Shown: positions 35,392 to 46,095, counted from the stretch's first letter. The stretch is 64,000 nt of DNA from Paludibacter sp. 47-17 (GCA_001898935.1 MKVT01000009.1:1-64000); one strand, 5' to 3'. Notes: generated by a model not told the origin, from the letters alone. Translations and numbers: made by a program.

Positions 35392-36107
35392 CCTTTCAAG
35401 GTCATCTTTATCTTTTCCACCATCACATCCCAAAGGAAATGAGGTGTAGAAATAAAGTTACGTCGAAACAATCGTTTTGGCTCACGCACCAAACGAGGCA
35501 GCCATTCTAATCCTAATCTCTGCCAATATTTCCCAGGTCGTTTTATTCTACCGGTATAAAAATCAAACACAGCACCAATTGAACAAATCAAATTGGCATC
35601 GATCTCCTTTTCATTCCGATATACCCACTTTTCCTGTTTGGGCGCAGTCATTCCAACAAAAAGGATATGAGGTTTAAACGCATTGATGTGTGAAACCATC
35701 TCACGATTGTCGTCTGCAGAAAATTCGCTCTTAAAAGGAGGGCTAAAAACATCGATCTCAACAGCTGGATATTCAAGAGCAACTTTTTGCCTGATAGCCG
35801 ACAATGTTTCGTTTGATGCTCCGAGGTAAAACACTCTTAACATATTCGTCTGCGCAAGGTCTAGCAAATGAAGGTGCAGATCCGAACCTGTAATCCTGTG
35901 AATTGTTTTTCCTTGTAATACTTTTGCGCTCAACACAATACCAGCCCCATCTGGCAACAAAACATCAGAACGATGTAATGCTTGACTGAAAATCTCATCT
36001 TTTTTTGCTACACAATAGGAGTGAGGATTAATTGTATTTACTATTAATCTATCTTCTAAACTGACTGTTGGCAGTTCTGTATTTATCTCATAATTAAGCA
36101 ATTTCAT
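35388..36107 (-). CDS. GT26 family glycosyltransferase (WecG/TagA/CpsF)
   Basis: The protein has 239 residues, normal for the family. Recognisable blocks are LIVNTINPHSYCVAKKDEIF, VLLPDGAGIVLSAKVLQGK, RITGSDL and the C-terminal FVGMTAPKQEKWVYRNEKEI with ICSIGAVFDFYTGRIKRPGK. The enzymes add an N-acetylmannosaminyl-type sugar as an early step on a lipid-linked acceptor. The protein is cytosolic or peripheral at the inner membrane. It is the last gene of the EPS locus on the minus strand. In this locus it probably adds the second sugar after the WcaJ-type initiating transferase. Confidence 0.92.
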   Translation of the reverse strand: MKLLNYEINTELPTVSLEDRLIVNTINPHSYCVAKKDEIFSQALHRSDVLLPDGAGIVLSAKVLQGKTIHRITGSDLHLHLLDLAQTNMLRVFYLGASNETLSAIRQKVALEYPAVEIDVFSPPFKSEFSADDNREMVSHINAFKPHILFVGMTAPKQEKWVYRNEKEIDANLICSIGAVFDFYTGRIKRPGKYWQRLGLEWLPRLVREPKRLFRRNFISTPHFLWDVMVEKIKMTLKG

Positions 36108-36162
36108 ATACTACGCAAGTCCCTGAAAAATCATATTAACAATTATTAAACTCAAAATTATT

Positions 36163-37425
36163 TTACAATCGTCCATCCGCCTCTTTCAGCAGCCCTTTTA
36201 CATCATATACTACGGCCTTTTCTTTTTTCAGACTGGCAATGTCGAGAGGTTTGAATTCATTATGGGCAACAGCGAGCACCACAGCATCGTAGCGATTGAC
36301 GGGTAGTTCACGGGTGGTGACTACTCCGTATTCATGTTTCACCTCAGCAGGATTGGCCCAGGGGTCGTAGATGGTAAGGTGGATGTTGTACTCCGCAAGG
36401 GCTTTTATGATGTCAATTACCTTGGTATTACGCACATCGGGACAGTTTTCTTTAAAGGTGATACCGAGGATGAGGATATTTGCGCCGAGCACTTGGATAC
36501 CCCGTTTGAGCATCAACTTCACTATTTCATTGGCTACGTATTCTCCCATGCCGTCATTCATGCGGCGACCGGCTAAAATGATTTCGGGATTGTAACCACT
36601 CCTTTGGGCGGCCTGCGCCAGGTAATAGGGATCTACGCCGATGCAATGCCCACCTACCAGTCCGGGGCGGAAGGGTAGGAAGTTCCACTTAGTGCCCGCG
36701 GCTTCGAGCACCGCATTGGTGTCGATTCCCATCTTGTTGAAAATTTTGGAAAGTTCGTTCACAAAGGCGATATTGATATCGCGCTGCGAGTTCTCGATCA
36801 CCTTGGCCGCTTCAGCTACCTTCATAGTCGGTGCTAGGTGGGTTCCGGCGGTAATCACAGAAGCATATACTTCATTTACTATTTTACCTATCTCGGGCGT
36901 AGAGCCGGAAGTTACTTTTTTAATCTTTTCTACTGTATGCAGCTTATCGCCGGGGTTGATGCGCTCGGGACTATATCCGGCAAAAAAATCGACATTGAAT
37001 TTCAGACCGGAAACTTTCTCTACCACGGGTAGACATTCGTCCTCAGTAACGCCAGGATAAACCGTCGATTCGTAAACTACAATATCTCCCTTGGAGATTA
37101 CTTTCCCAACGGTCTCACTGGCCTTGTACAGGGGAGTAAGATCGGGATTGTTATTGACATCAACGGGGGTCGGAACGGTAACCACATAAAACGTACAATC
37201 CTCTATTTTTGATAAGTCGTTAGTACATACAAAACCATTATTGGCAATAGCCTCCTGCAATAACGTATCCTCAACTTCCAATGTTGCATCGTGACCACGC
37301 ATTAATTCAGCAACTCGCCCTTGATTAATATCGAAACCAATGGTAGGATATTTCGTAGAAAACAAACGGGCCAAGGGCAATCCAACATAGCCTAAACCAA
37401 TAACGGCAATTTTAATATCATTCAT
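36163..37425 (-). CDS. tviB: UDP-sugar 6-dehydrogenase (TviB/WbpO type)
   Basis: The protein has 420 residues. The N-terminal Rossmann fold has [20 protein letters not shown]. The middle part has a conserved segment ([20 protein letters not shown]) with the catalytic cysteine (GGHCIG), and the C-terminal domain has [20 protein letters not shown]. It oxidises C6 of a UDP-N-acetylhexosamine to the uronic acid with NAD. Sequence details ([15 protein letters not shown] [16 protein letters not shown]) favour the TviB/WbpO branch over UDP-glucose dehydrogenase. The next gene is a TviC/WbpP-like epimerase, so the pair should make UDP-GalNAcA. The EPS is therefore acidic. Confidence 0.9.
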   Translation of the reverse strand: MNDIKIAVIGLGYVGLPLARLFSTKYPTIGFDINQGRVAELMRGHDATLEVEDTLLQEAIANNGFVCTNDLSKIEDCTFYVVTVPTPVDVNNNPDLTPLYKASETVGKVISKGDIVVYESTVYPGVTEDECLPVVEKVSGLKFNVDFFAGYSPERINPGDKLHTVEKIKKVTSGSTPEIGKIVNEVYASVITAGTHLAPTMKVAEAAKVIENSQRDINIAFVNELSKIFNKMGIDTNAVLEAAGTKWNFLPFRPGLVGGHCIGVDPYYLAQAAQRSGYNPEIILAGRRMNDGMGEYVANEIVKLMLKRGIQVLGANILILGITFKENCPDVRNTKVIDIIKALAEYNIHLTIYDPWANPAEVKHEYGVVTTRELPVNRYDAVVLAVAHNEFKPLDIASLKKEKAVVYDVKGLLKEADGRL

Positions 37426-37497
37426 ATGTTTATTATTGTAATTTATTTCTCATTTAATAAAAAAAACACAACAAACTAAATCAATCCCTATCACTAG

Positions 37498-38466
37498 TCA
37501 CACAATTCGTTTCTGTATATAATAGCTTACCGCTTCACGAAGTCCCTCGCGCAACGAGTGTGTCGGCTCATATCCCAGCAGTCTTTTCGCCTTCTCCACC
37601 GAAGCCAGTGAATGGGGAATGTCTCCTACTCGCTCCGGTCCGTATTCGACCTTGATATCTGCAATCGCAGGATCGTGCTCGGAGAGAAATTCCTTCAAGT
37701 AGTCAATCAGCTGCAACAAGGTATTTCGTTCGCCATAAGCAGTATTGTACACAGTATTCACTGCTTCGGGATTGGTGGTGGTCATCGCCAGGAGGTTCAT
37801 CTGTACCACATTATCAATGTAGGTAAAGTCACGCGAGTACTCACCGGTCCCATTGATGCGAGGCGATTCGTGTTGAAGAAATTTCTTCACGAACAAAGGA
37901 ATTACCGCAGCATAGGCACCATTGGGATCCTGGCGACGACCAAACACGTTGAAATAGCGCAGGCCAATACATTCCATTCCGTAGGTACGCGAAAACACAT
38001 CTGCATACAGCTCGTTAACGTACTTAGTAATAGCATAGGGCGACAAGGGGCGCCCAATCACATCCTCTATCTTAGGCAGAGAAGCAGAATCTCCGTAAGT
38101 GGACGAACTGGCAGCATAAACAAAGCGCTTCACTCCGGCATCACGGGCAGCCACCAGCATATGCAGAAAGCCGGAAACATTTACTTCATTTGAAGTGATG
38201 GGGTCGTTAATGGAGCGGGGCACTGAACCCAGGGCGGCTTCGTGGAACACATAATCAACGCCTTCCACCGCTTTACGGCAGGTTTCGAGCTCACGAATAT
38301 CGCCTTCGATTAATTGAAATGCGGGATTTTCAAGAAATGGTTCGATATTGTAGCGGTGCCCGGTTGAAAAATTATCAAGACACACTACAGAACAACCCTT
38401 ATTAAGAAGGGTTTCGCATAAATTGGAGCCTATAAATCCAGCTCCTCCGGTAACAAGAATGGTCAT
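37498..38466 (-). CDS. tviC: UDP-N-acetylhexosamine 4-epimerase (TviC/WbpP type)
   Basis: The protein has 322 residues, an extended SDR. The NAD motif is TILVTGGAGFIGSNLCETLL. The catalytic Ser-Ser-Ser and YxxxK are FVYAASSSTYGDSASLPKIE and SPYAITKYVNELYA. A segment HEAALGSVPRSINDPITSNE is typical of the WbpP/TviC branch, which epimerises UDP-GlcNAc or UDP-GlcNAcA. Together with the adjacent dehydrogenase it supplies UDP-GalNAcA for the EPS. It lies 72 bases upstream of the dehydrogenase on the same strand. Base composition is closer to the genome average than the genes that follow it. Confidence 0.9.
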   Translation of the reverse strand: MTILVTGGAGFIGSNLCETLLNKGCSVVCLDNFSTGHRYNIEPFLENPAFQLIEGDIRELETCRKAVEGVDYVFHEAALGSVPRSINDPITSNEVNVSGFLHMLVAARDAGVKRFVYAASSSTYGDSASLPKIEDVIGRPLSPYAITKYVNELYADVFSRTYGMECIGLRYFNVFGRRQDPNGAYAAVIPLFVKKFLQHESPRINGTGEYSRDFTYIDNVVQMNLLAMTTTNPEAVNTVYNTAYGERNTLLQLIDYLKEFLSEHDPAIADIKVEYGPERVGDIPHSLASVEKAKRLLGYEPTHSLREGLREAVSYYIQKRIV

Positions 38467-38507
38467 TACTATAATTATATATGGAGTTTAACGTACTATT
38501 ATAATTC

Positions 38508-39059
38508 TCAAATCTCACTATAGGATTTATTGAGTACTTGTTCGTGTAAAATAATTTCATCATCTGAAAATCTTTTTCTTAAAACTTTAGCTGGATTTCC
38601 CCCGACTATAGAATACGATGGGACATCCTTAGTCACTACAGAGCCTGCAGCCACAATACTCCCTTTAGATATTTTAACACCACTTAAAATTATAGCTCCA
38701 TAACCTATCCAGACATCATTTTCAATAATCACTTTTGAGTCTAAACCGACCCACTTATACGTTGTATCTCTAATTTGCTCTGCCATCCTAATTGGTACTC
38801 CTATCTGAGTGAAGTTATGGTCATATTTTCCAACAATCGCAACACTATTTCCAAATATCACGTTATCACCAATATCTGCATCGCATTCTATTTGCGAATA
38901 TCTACCAATATAAAAATTATCCCCAATATTAATTTCGTTCTTTGACCACAAAACAACATTTCTACCAGCATGAAAGTTTTTTCCAATTTTATACTTTCTC
39001 CATTTAAAATTTACCAAGTATAAAATTCTCAGATATTTTAAAAATTGTATATATCCCAT
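38508..39059 (-). CDS. Left-handed beta-helix (hexapeptide) acyltransferase
   Basis: The ATG at 39059 ([20 protein letters not shown]) is preferred to a TTG that overlaps the previous gene. The protein has 183 residues. Hexapeptide repeats are visible from about residue 30: [80 protein letters not shown] and [15 protein letters not shown]. This is the WcaF/NodL type, which acetylates a sugar. It probably O-acetylates an EPS precursor. It starts the AT-rich core of the locus and is 2 bases after the glycosyltransferase gene stop. Confidence 0.88.
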   Translation of the reverse strand: MGYIQFLKYLRILYLVNFKWRKYKIGKNFHAGRNVVLWSKNEINIGDNFYIGRYSQIECDADIGDNVIFGNSVAIVGKYDHNFTQIGVPIRMAEQIRDTTYKWVGLDSKVIIENDVWIGYGAIILSGVKISKGSIVAAGSVVTKDVPSYSIVGGNPAKVLRKRFSDDEIILHEQVLNKSYSEI

Positions 39060-39061
39060 TT

Positions 39062-40249
39062 TTAAACTAATTTCCAATATTCTAAAATTGACAATTTGAG
39101 ATTATCTGTTGAATATTTATTAATATAATGTGTACGATTTAACAGCTCATTCTTCGATAATTTTTGAGAATTTAATATTGCTTTGACAAATGCAATCACA
39201 TCATGCGAGTCTATCACATAGCCATTTTTATGATTTTCAACTAACTCTTTTGCACTACTAAAATTTGTACATACAACAGGAATACCGCAGGCGATTGCTT
39301 CAACTAAAGAAGTTGACCAACCTTCAACATATGAACCAGATATATATACATTTGAAGAATTCAAAAAAACAGCTAACTCTTCATGCGTTTTTCGACCAAC
39401 GAGTATAATTTTATTAGAAAGAGAATGACTTTCAATGTAACTCTGAATCTTAAACCTATCTTCCCCATCACCTACAAATACAAACAAAGCATTCGGAATT
39501 TCCTGCATAAGTACTCGAAAAGAGTCTATCATAAACCTCCATCCTTTATAAGAATTTAATCGTCCAGTAGTTAAAACAATGAAACTATCTAACGGTAATT
39601 TCAAAATCTCTCTACATTCAATTAAGGGCCGTGGGTAAAAGACATTTGTATCAACTCTTGTGGGAAACTGAATTAATTTTTCAAGTTCAATTTGACCTTT
39701 ACTTCTTATTACGAAATCATTAATTGCGTGTTCATCTGCTGATGCTAAGATTACACTTGCCCTTTTAAGAGAATTAAAAAACAAAATGTCAAAGATTTTC
39801 ACAAAATATTTCGAATAATTATATCTTGAAATTTTCAATGGATTTTCCAATCCGGGAATGCGATTGCATATATTCAGAGATTTATAACCACTTAAAGCAA
39901 ACATCACTTCTGGTGTCTGAACAAAAACGTTATGCACATTAATTTTAAGAATCTTACTTAAATATTTCCGAAGGCAGAAATATGCATGTAATCTACCCGG
40001 AATTAAGGGTTTAACATCCTTTTTCTTAACCTTCATTACAGAGAAAAAGTCAAATTCAACACCATTAATATTTTTTTTCACCCAAACTCCTACAGGTGTA
40101 TCATCTGTGCTCAATCCTACCAAAACTAATTGATTACCAAATGCAGTCAACATTTGTTTGGCAAAAGCCATATATCCTCCAATTGGATAATCTATATAAT
40201 TACAAATTTCAATAAAGAGAATTTTATTTTTACCGTCTTGTATTTCCAT
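39062..40249 (-). CDS. Glycosyltransferase family 4 enzyme
   Basis: The ATG at 40249 ([20 protein letters not shown]) gives 395 residues; the longer frame needs a TTG start. The C-terminal GT-B domain is clear: [51 protein letters not shown], and the E-x7-E-like segment [20 protein letters not shown] with [15 protein letters not shown]. It is a retaining transferase acting at the inner membrane on the lipid-linked repeat unit. Donor and linkage cannot be told. It is very AT-rich and in tight order between Wzy and the acyltransferase. Confidence 0.9.
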   Translation of the reverse strand: MEIQDGKNKILFIEICNYIDYPIGGYMAFAKQMLTAFGNQLVLVGLSTDDTPVGVWVKKNINGVEFDFFSVMKVKKKDVKPLIPGRLHAYFCLRKYLSKILKINVHNVFVQTPEVMFALSGYKSLNICNRIPGLENPLKISRYNYSKYFVKIFDILFFNSLKRASVILASADEHAINDFVIRSKGQIELEKLIQFPTRVDTNVFYPRPLIECREILKLPLDSFIVLTTGRLNSYKGWRFMIDSFRVLMQEIPNALFVFVGDGEDRFKIQSYIESHSLSNKIILVGRKTHEELAVFLNSSNVYISGSYVEGWSTSLVEAIACGIPVVCTNFSSAKELVENHKNGYVIDSHDVIAFVKAILNSQKLSKNELLNRTHYINKYSTDNLKLSILEYWKLV

Positions 40250-40290
40250 AATTACATTACTAAACAACAATAGTATTTATATATCAACGA

Positions 40291-41562
40291 TTAATTATTT
40301 TCATTTTTACTCGCACTGAAAATTTTCACTTTGGGTGAAATTATTGTTAACGATATATAGCATGCGAAAATAATTTCACCCCAAAATGGTGTACCGTGTG
40401 ACGTTAAATAAAAACCAATAAATAAAAAACCTGAGACAAAAACAATTCGTTTTATTTCCAGACTTAAATATTTCCAATTAGATTTTACTTTATAAATTAA
40501 TGCACCAATGAATAGCATATACAAAACAAGACCAATTATGCCACTGGATTCTAGAATCTCAAAAGTAGCATTATGTGAAACTATTTTCATACCTGTCTTT
40601 TGTTCAAACAAGTCTATACCATGCTGAGTTCCATAACCAAAAATTTTTGAAAGTGTTGTACTCTCAGTTATATTATCGATTGCTATAATAATAAATGGTA
40701 AACGTGCATTAGCAAGCTGTTCTAATGATAAATCATTTTCAGTACGATAAGTAGCCCCTCCTGTTAAACGATATCTAACAGCTTGATTATTGTCGTATAA
40801 CCATGTCACGCCGAGAAATAAGATTACAGTAAAAAACAATGCTATTATCTTTTTTTTAAGACTTGCGTTATAAAAAAAACTTATCAACAAGGCAAAAAGG
40901 AAGATAAACCAGCCAGTACGAGTCCAGCTTGTAAACACATACCAAGAACCTAGAGTAACCGAAATTAGCCAAATTAATTTATTTGAAACATTATTAGAAA
41001 ATCTACTATAAAAGTTAATCAAAACCAATGTAGCTATCGTAAACATTTTCGAGGAAACAGCAATATGATAAAACAAACCCTTTGTAGCTGTTACATCTTC
41101 CAATCCAAATTGATCAAGTTCTGTAACCGGATTAAGTGTCTGTAGCCCAAAAATGAAAGGTATTGTCGAAATAATAATAAATAATGACAATGTAATAGAA
41201 GTATGTATTAATCGCTCCACCGCATCTTTTCGATACTTATATTTATTGTATAAGTAAATTAAAGCTAATGGAAAAATCATTGATTCCAGCGAATTTTGGA
41301 CTGCCGTTATATAACCATATGGCATTTTGGTATAAAACAGGTATTTTAACGCATACAACATCCCAAATATATAAAATATAGGTTTGGACTTGGGGAGCAA
41401 ATACATGAAAGCTGAGAATACAGCAATAGCCTTCCATATCTGAGAAATTTTAAAACTATTAATTGTTATTGGCTCTATATAAAGTAGTATCCAAAGAAAG
41501 AAAAAAAAATATAGGTCTTTTCTTCTGAACCTATAATAGTAATTAATTTTTAACTGTGGCAT
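40291..41562 (-). CDS. wzy: Wzy-type polysaccharide polymerase
   Basis: The protein has 423 residues with about 10-12 hydrophobic segments (for example LYFFFFLWILLYIEPITINS, TLVLINFYSRFS, FLFALLISFFYNASLKKKII). A large periplasmic loop (about residues 250-320) holds RYRLTGGATYRTENDLSLEQ, with arginines as expected for O-antigen polymerase. The family is poorly conserved, so the call rests on topology and context. Polymerase, flippase, co-polymerase and outer membrane exporter are all in this locus. It shares one base with the upstream glycosyltransferase gene (stop/start overlap at 41562). Confidence 0.8.
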   Translation of the reverse strand: MPQLKINYYYRFRRKDLYFFFFLWILLYIEPITINSFKISQIWKAIAVFSAFMYLLPKSKPIFYIFGMLYALKYLFYTKMPYGYITAVQNSLESMIFPLALIYLYNKYKYRKDAVERLIHTSITLSLFIIISTIPFIFGLQTLNPVTELDQFGLEDVTATKGLFYHIAVSSKMFTIATLVLINFYSRFSNNVSNKLIWLISVTLGSWYVFTSWTRTGWFIFLFALLISFFYNASLKKKIIALFFTVILFLGVTWLYDNNQAVRYRLTGGATYRTENDLSLEQLANARLPFIIIAIDNITESTTLSKIFGYGTQHGIDLFEQKTGMKIVSHNATFEILESSGIIGLVLYMLFIGALIYKVKSNWKYLSLEIKRIVFVSGFLFIGFYLTSHGTPFWGEIIFACYISLTIISPKVKIFSASKNENN

Positions 41563-42728
41563 TAACGATAATAATTACGAATTATAAAAAGTGTGTGTAA
41601 CAAAAAATCAAGAACATGAATTGCAGGCTTTATTTTCATTTTGGCATTTTCATAGACTTTTTCATACTTACCCACAATCTGATTCGCATCAAAATACTCT
41701 TGAAAAATTAAATTGGTAAAACTCCTATATCTTTCTCGTTCTAAATAATTAAGTAAAACATTCTTCAAATTATTGTAAGATATAGATTCATTAAATGTTT
41801 GAAACACTATTCTTTCAGAAAAATTATAATAAAATGCATCGTTAAACGTTTCGAGTGAAATAAAAGCAGGCAAAGTACTATTTTTTGCTGGGCACAGTAA
41901 AATTTTATTCTTTGCTGCAGCTTCCATAAAGCTCCGACCTGTACCTAAGACAGCATCTGAACAAGCAATAAGTGACTTGGCATTTTTAGTAAATTCAGAT
42001 TCCGTAAAGAAAAAACAATTATCACCACCTTGCTTTATTAAATCATCCAGAAATATTTTATCTTCCACTGTACCAATAAAAATTGCACAGCACTTAATAC
42101 CATCCTGCGTTAACCTATTTACTAGATTAATTAACTGTAACGAACTATTATGGTAATAATTCCCAATTCGCGTTATTCTTAAAAACTTATAGCACTCTGC
42201 ATATTCTCCTAATCTACTAATAATTTTACAGATTCGTCTTGAATCATCTGGAAATGGACTTATTCTGTTTGGTATCATTGAAAGCTTTGATTGTTTAAAC
42301 TTGTTCAAAGAACTAAAATATTTAAAATTCTCTACACTATAAAGTACCAAATTTTTTGCCAAAGGAAAATATATTGGATTATTACCACCACATTTAGTTA
42401 AACAACTAGGTGTTTTTAGTATCTTACTAGCAATACGAACCCAATAATAAGCGGATGAATCAAATGCATGTAAAATATCAGGTTTTTCATCTTTCAAAAT
42501 ATCGATTAGTTTAACACATATGTTAAATAGTGCTGGACCTTGGTCAATTATTGTATATAGTTTAATTGTTGTTTCTTCAAAAGTTCTAGCTGAAGCATTT
42601 CCAATATTAACGATAAAGACTTCGTGCAACTTTGAGAGTTCGATAGCAGTAACGAGGAGGCTGTGATAATGCCCCCCTAAACCGTTACTCTTTGAATTTA
42701 TACTAGTGACGACAAATGCTATCTTCAT
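41562..42728 (-). CDS. Putative glycosyltransferase, GT-B fold
   Basis: The protein has 388 residues. The N-terminus (MKIAFVVTSINSKSNGLGGH, YHSLLVTAIELSKLHEVFIV) is typical of GT4-type enzymes, with KPDILHAFDSSAYYW in the donor-side linker. The C-terminal half (FLRITRIGNYYHNSSLQLIN, CCAIFIGTVEDK, SDAVLGTGRSFMEAAAKNKI) is weaker but has an E-A-A segment like the GT4 phosphate-binding helix. It ends with a hydrophobic segment VLDFLLHTLFIIRNYY that may bind the membrane. The first base of the next gene overlaps its stop. AT content is high. Substrate not known. Confidence 0.75.
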   Translation of the reverse strand: MKIAFVVTSINSKSNGLGGHYHSLLVTAIELSKLHEVFIVNIGNASARTFEETTIKLYTIIDQGPALFNICVKLIDILKDEKPDILHAFDSSAYYWVRIASKILKTPSCLTKCGGNNPIYFPLAKNLVLYSVENFKYFSSLNKFKQSKLSMIPNRISPFPDDSRRICKIISRLGEYAECYKFLRITRIGNYYHNSSLQLINLVNRLTQDGIKCCAIFIGTVEDKIFLDDLIKQGGDNCFFFTESEFTKNAKSLIACSDAVLGTGRSFMEAAAKNKILLCPAKNSTLPAFISLETFNDAFYYNFSERIVFQTFNESISYNNLKNVLLNYLERERYRSFTNLIFQEYFDANQIVGKYEKVYENAKMKIKPAIHVLDFLLHTLFIIRNYYR

Positions 42729-42730
42729 TT

Positions 42731-43582
42731 TTATATAACTCTTTGTTCAACTTCCAAGTCAACATTAAATCTCTCCTTTACCCGTCGTTGAGCTTCAGAA
42801 ATTACTGCAAGTATATCGTTTCCTGTTGCATTATTAAAATTAACAATAAACCCACTATGTTTCTCCGATATTTTAGCTCCGCCGACAGCAAAACCTTTCA
42901 TGTTAAGCTCATCCAACATTGGCCCAACAAAACGACCTGGAGGTCTTTTAAATACGCTGCCACAATTTGGATATTCACGGGGTTGTTTCTCCCATCTAAT
43001 TCTCTTCGTCTCTTCCATTTTTGACTTAATCACCTTGTGATCACCCTGTTGAAGTTCAAACCACGCTTTGATCACAACTTTATCAGTATTCTTTTGGAAA
43101 AAACTATTGCGATACTCAAATTGAATTTCATCCTTAAGAATCTCTTTAAATTGCATATCAACTAAATCGAGATAACGAACTTTTATTAGAATATCCTTAA
43201 TTTCTTTTTCTTTAGTACCGGCGTTCATAACGACTGCTCCGCCAACCGAACTTGGTATGTCGTAAAAAAGCTCCAAACCTGATAGATTATAAAAAAGTGC
43301 GACTTCACTTAAATGTAATAAAGTTGCTCCTGATTCCGCTACAATGAGATTTTCTTGTACATTTACATTGTTATAGTTTCCATTAAAAACGATAAACTCT
43401 TCGTCATAATAATTCTTACTTAATATAATATTATTTCCATTCCCAAGAATTATTGGCTTCTTATTTCTTTTGAAAACATCCATTAACTCAAATTCATTAT
43501 CCGGAAACCATGCTTTAGAGCATATTGCGTTTATGCGATATGAATTATAATTTGTAAGAACGAAATTATTTATTACTTTCAT
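42731..43582 (-). CDS. murB: MurB-like UDP-N-acetylenolpyruvoylglucosamine reductase in the EPS locus
   Basis: The protein has 283 residues, the short (type II) MurB length. The FAD-binding part has ILGNGNNIILSKNYYDEEFI and LELFYDIPSSVGGAVVMNAG. Later come EYRNSFF (Tyr157, Arg158), YPNCGSVFKRPPG with Ser209 as the proton donor, GFAVGGAKISEKHSGFIVN, and the C-terminal VEQRVI with Glu279. All catalytic positions look intact. MurB reduces the enolpyruvyl ether to a lactyl ether. A MurA-like gene is in the same cluster. The gene is as AT-rich as the adjacent glycosyltransferases, so it came with the locus and is not likely to be the housekeeping copy. Confidence 0.9.
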   Translation of the reverse strand: MKVINNFVLTNYNSYRINAICSKAWFPDNEFELMDVFKRNKKPIILGNGNNIILSKNYYDEEFIVFNGNYNNVNVQENLIVAESGATLLHLSEVALFYNLSGLELFYDIPSSVGGAVVMNAGTKEKEIKDILIKVRYLDLVDMQFKEILKDEIQFEYRNSFFQKNTDKVVIKAWFELQQGDHKVIKSKMEETKRIRWEKQPREYPNCGSVFKRPPGRFVGPMLDELNMKGFAVGGAKISEKHSGFIVNFNNATGNDILAVISEAQRRVKERFNVDLEVEQRVI

Positions 43583-43588
43583 TTACTA

Positions 43589-44785
43589 TTAATAGTTAAC
43601 CTTATGGGGGAGATACTTTATGTATAATCGCTTACCAAACTTAAAACTTTTTAATCTGAATATAACTTCTTGCTTTACATCAACATTTGAATATCTATTC
43701 AAAAATTGATGGAAATCATTTTCAATTAAATTGTCAACGTCAATTAATACGTCTACAGGCTTATTGCTTTTCAAAATTACACTAAACAAAAAGCTCATTA
43801 ATTCTTCATTGGTTGACGCTATTGAAAATGGAATCTTTACGGAGCAAATTTTATATTGTTCAAATAATTGAACTAACTCATCAAAACTAACATCTGAGCC
43901 ATTTAAATTATCTATAATTAGATTAAGATAACCATATTGAATATCATTATTATGAGTAACATTAACCTTCAAACCTGAACTATTAAGTGTATAAGTGTGA
44001 TTAAGTATAACTCTTGAATACATAGTCGACACATAAATTCTTACTTTGGAAATAAAAGAAACAACATGTCTTTTAACAAAGAAAAGAGGAGAAATACTTT
44101 GTCCTCTCATTTCTTCGGATATGTATTCACTACTAAAATGTTTATCAGAAAGATAACCAATCCTCTCCTTACCCACCAGAAATGTTGCTACAGCACCAAA
44201 CATACGCAACGAACGATTTGCCAAATGAATAGAACCATATTTCTGATACGGTAAATTACTTAATGCCTTCACTGCTAAGTCAAATGAAATAAAAAATGCA
44301 GATCCTCTTACTACTTTGACTTCACCAGATTCGTATTGACAGCCGCTTTTACTTAGAATATAAGCCTCATCAGCATAACTATGTTCAAAAGATTTAATTT
44401 TAGTAAAAGGTAAACTATTCCCAATAAGTTCATATCCTCTACAGGACAAAGTTAAATATTCTCTAATAAAACCATTTTTACATACAATTATATCATCATG
44501 TAAAAACAAGACAAAATTTGGGTTTGGTAAGTTTGATTTATTATGCCATTGTACGAATTGGGCATGACACCCCCAATCCCATCCAATATTTGGCTGATAA
44601 ATAATCTGCCAGTTATTTGTAATTAAGTAATTGTAAATATCAACTGATATTTCATATTCAGCTTTGTGCGACAAAATAAAAAGATTAAAACTTATTGAAT
44701 CATAAAGTTTTGTTTCTTGTAGTATTTGTTCATACAGATGCTTATTTCTAAAATAATATCCTGTTAAGACAATTGATATTTTCAT
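43589..44785 (-). CDS. Putative glycosyltransferase (GT-A-like, RgpF/DUF616-like region)
   Basis: The protein has 398 residues. The first 230 contain IIYQPNIGWDWGCHAQFVQW and FVLFLHDDIIVCKNGFIREY, where HDD is a likely metal site of a GT-A fold; a similar N-x-G-x-D-x-G pattern is seen in rhamnan-synthesis type proteins. The last 150 residues (GYLNLIIDNLNGSDVSFDEL to KSFKFGKRLYIKYLPHKVNY) are unlike known GT domains and form an alpha/beta unit. The gene overlaps wzx by 4 bases and lies 6 bases before murB. I am fairly sure of a sugar-transfer role from context, not of specificity. Confidence 0.6.
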   Translation of the reverse strand: MKISIVLTGYYFRNKHLYEQILQETKLYDSISFNLFILSHKAEYEISVDIYNYLITNNWQIIYQPNIGWDWGCHAQFVQWHNKSNLPNPNFVLFLHDDIIVCKNGFIREYLTLSCRGYELIGNSLPFTKIKSFEHSYADEAYILSKSGCQYESGEVKVVRGSAFFISFDLAVKALSNLPYQKYGSIHLANRSLRMFGAVATFLVGKERIGYLSDKHFSSEYISEEMRGQSISPLFFVKRHVVSFISKVRIYVSTMYSRVILNHTYTLNSSGLKVNVTHNNDIQYGYLNLIIDNLNGSDVSFDELVQLFEQYKICSVKIPFSIASTNEELMSFLFSVILKSNKPVDVLIDVDNLIENDFHQFLNRYSNVDVKQEVIFRLKSFKFGKRLYIKYLPHKVNY

Positions 44786-46077
44786 GCGAAGCTATTCTTA
44801 CTAATTTTCTTTTTCATAATATTAACAGCTACAATCAAACCAATTATTGAGTATACTGGAAAGACTATACTATAGAGAATAATAGCTTGATTTGCTGAAA
44901 AATCAAGCCAATTACTCAAAAAGAATATAATTAGAACAATTACTACTCTTGTTATATTAAGTAATAACTGAACTCCTTGCTGTTCAAACACATTAAAAAC
45001 ATTCGTAATAGGACTTGATATAAATCGTGCAAGTATTACCAATGAAAAATATCGGGCATACAAACCTGCATCTACCCACTCAACACCAAAGACTAATGCA
45101 AATAGCCATGGGCCAAACAGTGTAATTATTCCAACAGGAACGATTGCTACTAAAAAAAGTTTTTTTATAATTGAAACTGATAATTTGTAAATTTTATCTG
45201 GATTATTTTTTCCATACTTGGAGATTTCAGCATAATAAACTTGAGCAACTGATTGTCCAATTAAATCCATTGGTATGTTAATCATATTTTGAGCTAAACC
45301 AAATACACCAGCTACTTCTAATCCATAAATTGAACCAATTAGAAGTAAAGGTAATTGAGCACCTAAGGCTAGCAAAAGTTGTGACCATGATTGAACTAAA
45401 GGAAACTTCTTATATCTTCGAGCAGCGTATTTTAATCCATTCCAATTAAAGGTTTTTACAAAGCCCGGTTTCAAACGCAACAATTTAGAAAATAAGCTCG
45501 TAATACCTGCTGCTTCTTGAGCTATATGACCAATAATTAAACCAAGCGGCGTAACATTAAGTAAGCCAAATCCAATTTTTATAATAGAAGAAGAGGTGCT
45601 CTGGCTAATTTTAGTTTGGGTTATTAATCTAAAGTTTCGAACTCTTACGGCCCAATTATTCAAAGCTTCGTATATCCCTGTGCCAAAAAACACAATTGGC
45701 ATTAGCCATAAATAAGAAAGCATTTGCGGAACAGAAAATAAATCAACAATAAATTCACCTGCTATCAATACAACAAACATCCATATTAAACTAATACTAA
45801 GTGTTATAACGAAACACAGTTTAATAAGATTCATTGCTAATCTTTCGCTCTGAGCAAGGGGGATAGTTACGGCATAACGTAAAGTAGCTAAGGATCCAAC
45901 AACACCAACAATAGATATAAACATAGAAAAAACACCATAATCATCAGGAGAGTATAATCGAGTTATTAGTGGTGTAGTAAAAATGACTATTGCTTTAGCT
46001 GCGATATTACCACCAGCAACAATCGCAATATTTTGAAAAAAGACACTACTTTTTAATTTTTCTGGATAAATTTTCAT
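44782..46077 (-). CDS. wzx: Wzx oligosaccharide flippase
   Basis: The protein has 431 residues and about 12 membrane segments. The N-terminal region FFQNIAIVAGGNIAAKAIVI with FTTPLITRLYSPDDYGVFSM is the typical polysaccharide biosynthesis (MATE/MOP) signature. Others are YAVTIPLAQSERLAMNLIKL and GLEVAGVFGLAQNMINIPMD. It moves the lipid-linked repeat unit across the inner membrane for Wzy. It is placed 18 bases after the MurA-like gene and overlaps the downstream transferase by 4 bases, which confirms an operon. Confidence 0.93.
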   Translation of the reverse strand: MKIYPEKLKSSVFFQNIAIVAGGNIAAKAIVIFTTPLITRLYSPDDYGVFSMFISIVGVVGSLATLRYAVTIPLAQSERLAMNLIKLCFVITLSISLIWMFVVLIAGEFIVDLFSVPQMLSYLWLMPIVFFGTGIYEALNNWAVRVRNFRLITQTKISQSTSSSIIKIGFGLLNVTPLGLIIGHIAQEAAGITSLFSKLLRLKPGFVKTFNWNGLKYAARRYKKFPLVQSWSQLLLALGAQLPLLLIGSIYGLEVAGVFGLAQNMINIPMDLIGQSVAQVYYAEISKYGKNNPDKIYKLSVSIIKKLFLVAIVPVGIITLFGPWLFALVFGVEWVDAGLYARYFSLVILARFISSPITNVFNVFEQQGVQLLLNITRVVIVLIIFFLSNWLDFSANQAIILYSIVFPVYSIIGLIVAVNIMKKKISKNSFA

Positions 46078-46095
46078 TTTCTAATTAATAAAAAT

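Noticed and set aside
41841-41856. Second LacI-type operator (TTAAACGTTTCG)
   Set aside because: It is imperfect, lies inside a glycosyltransferase coding sequence and is far from any promoter.
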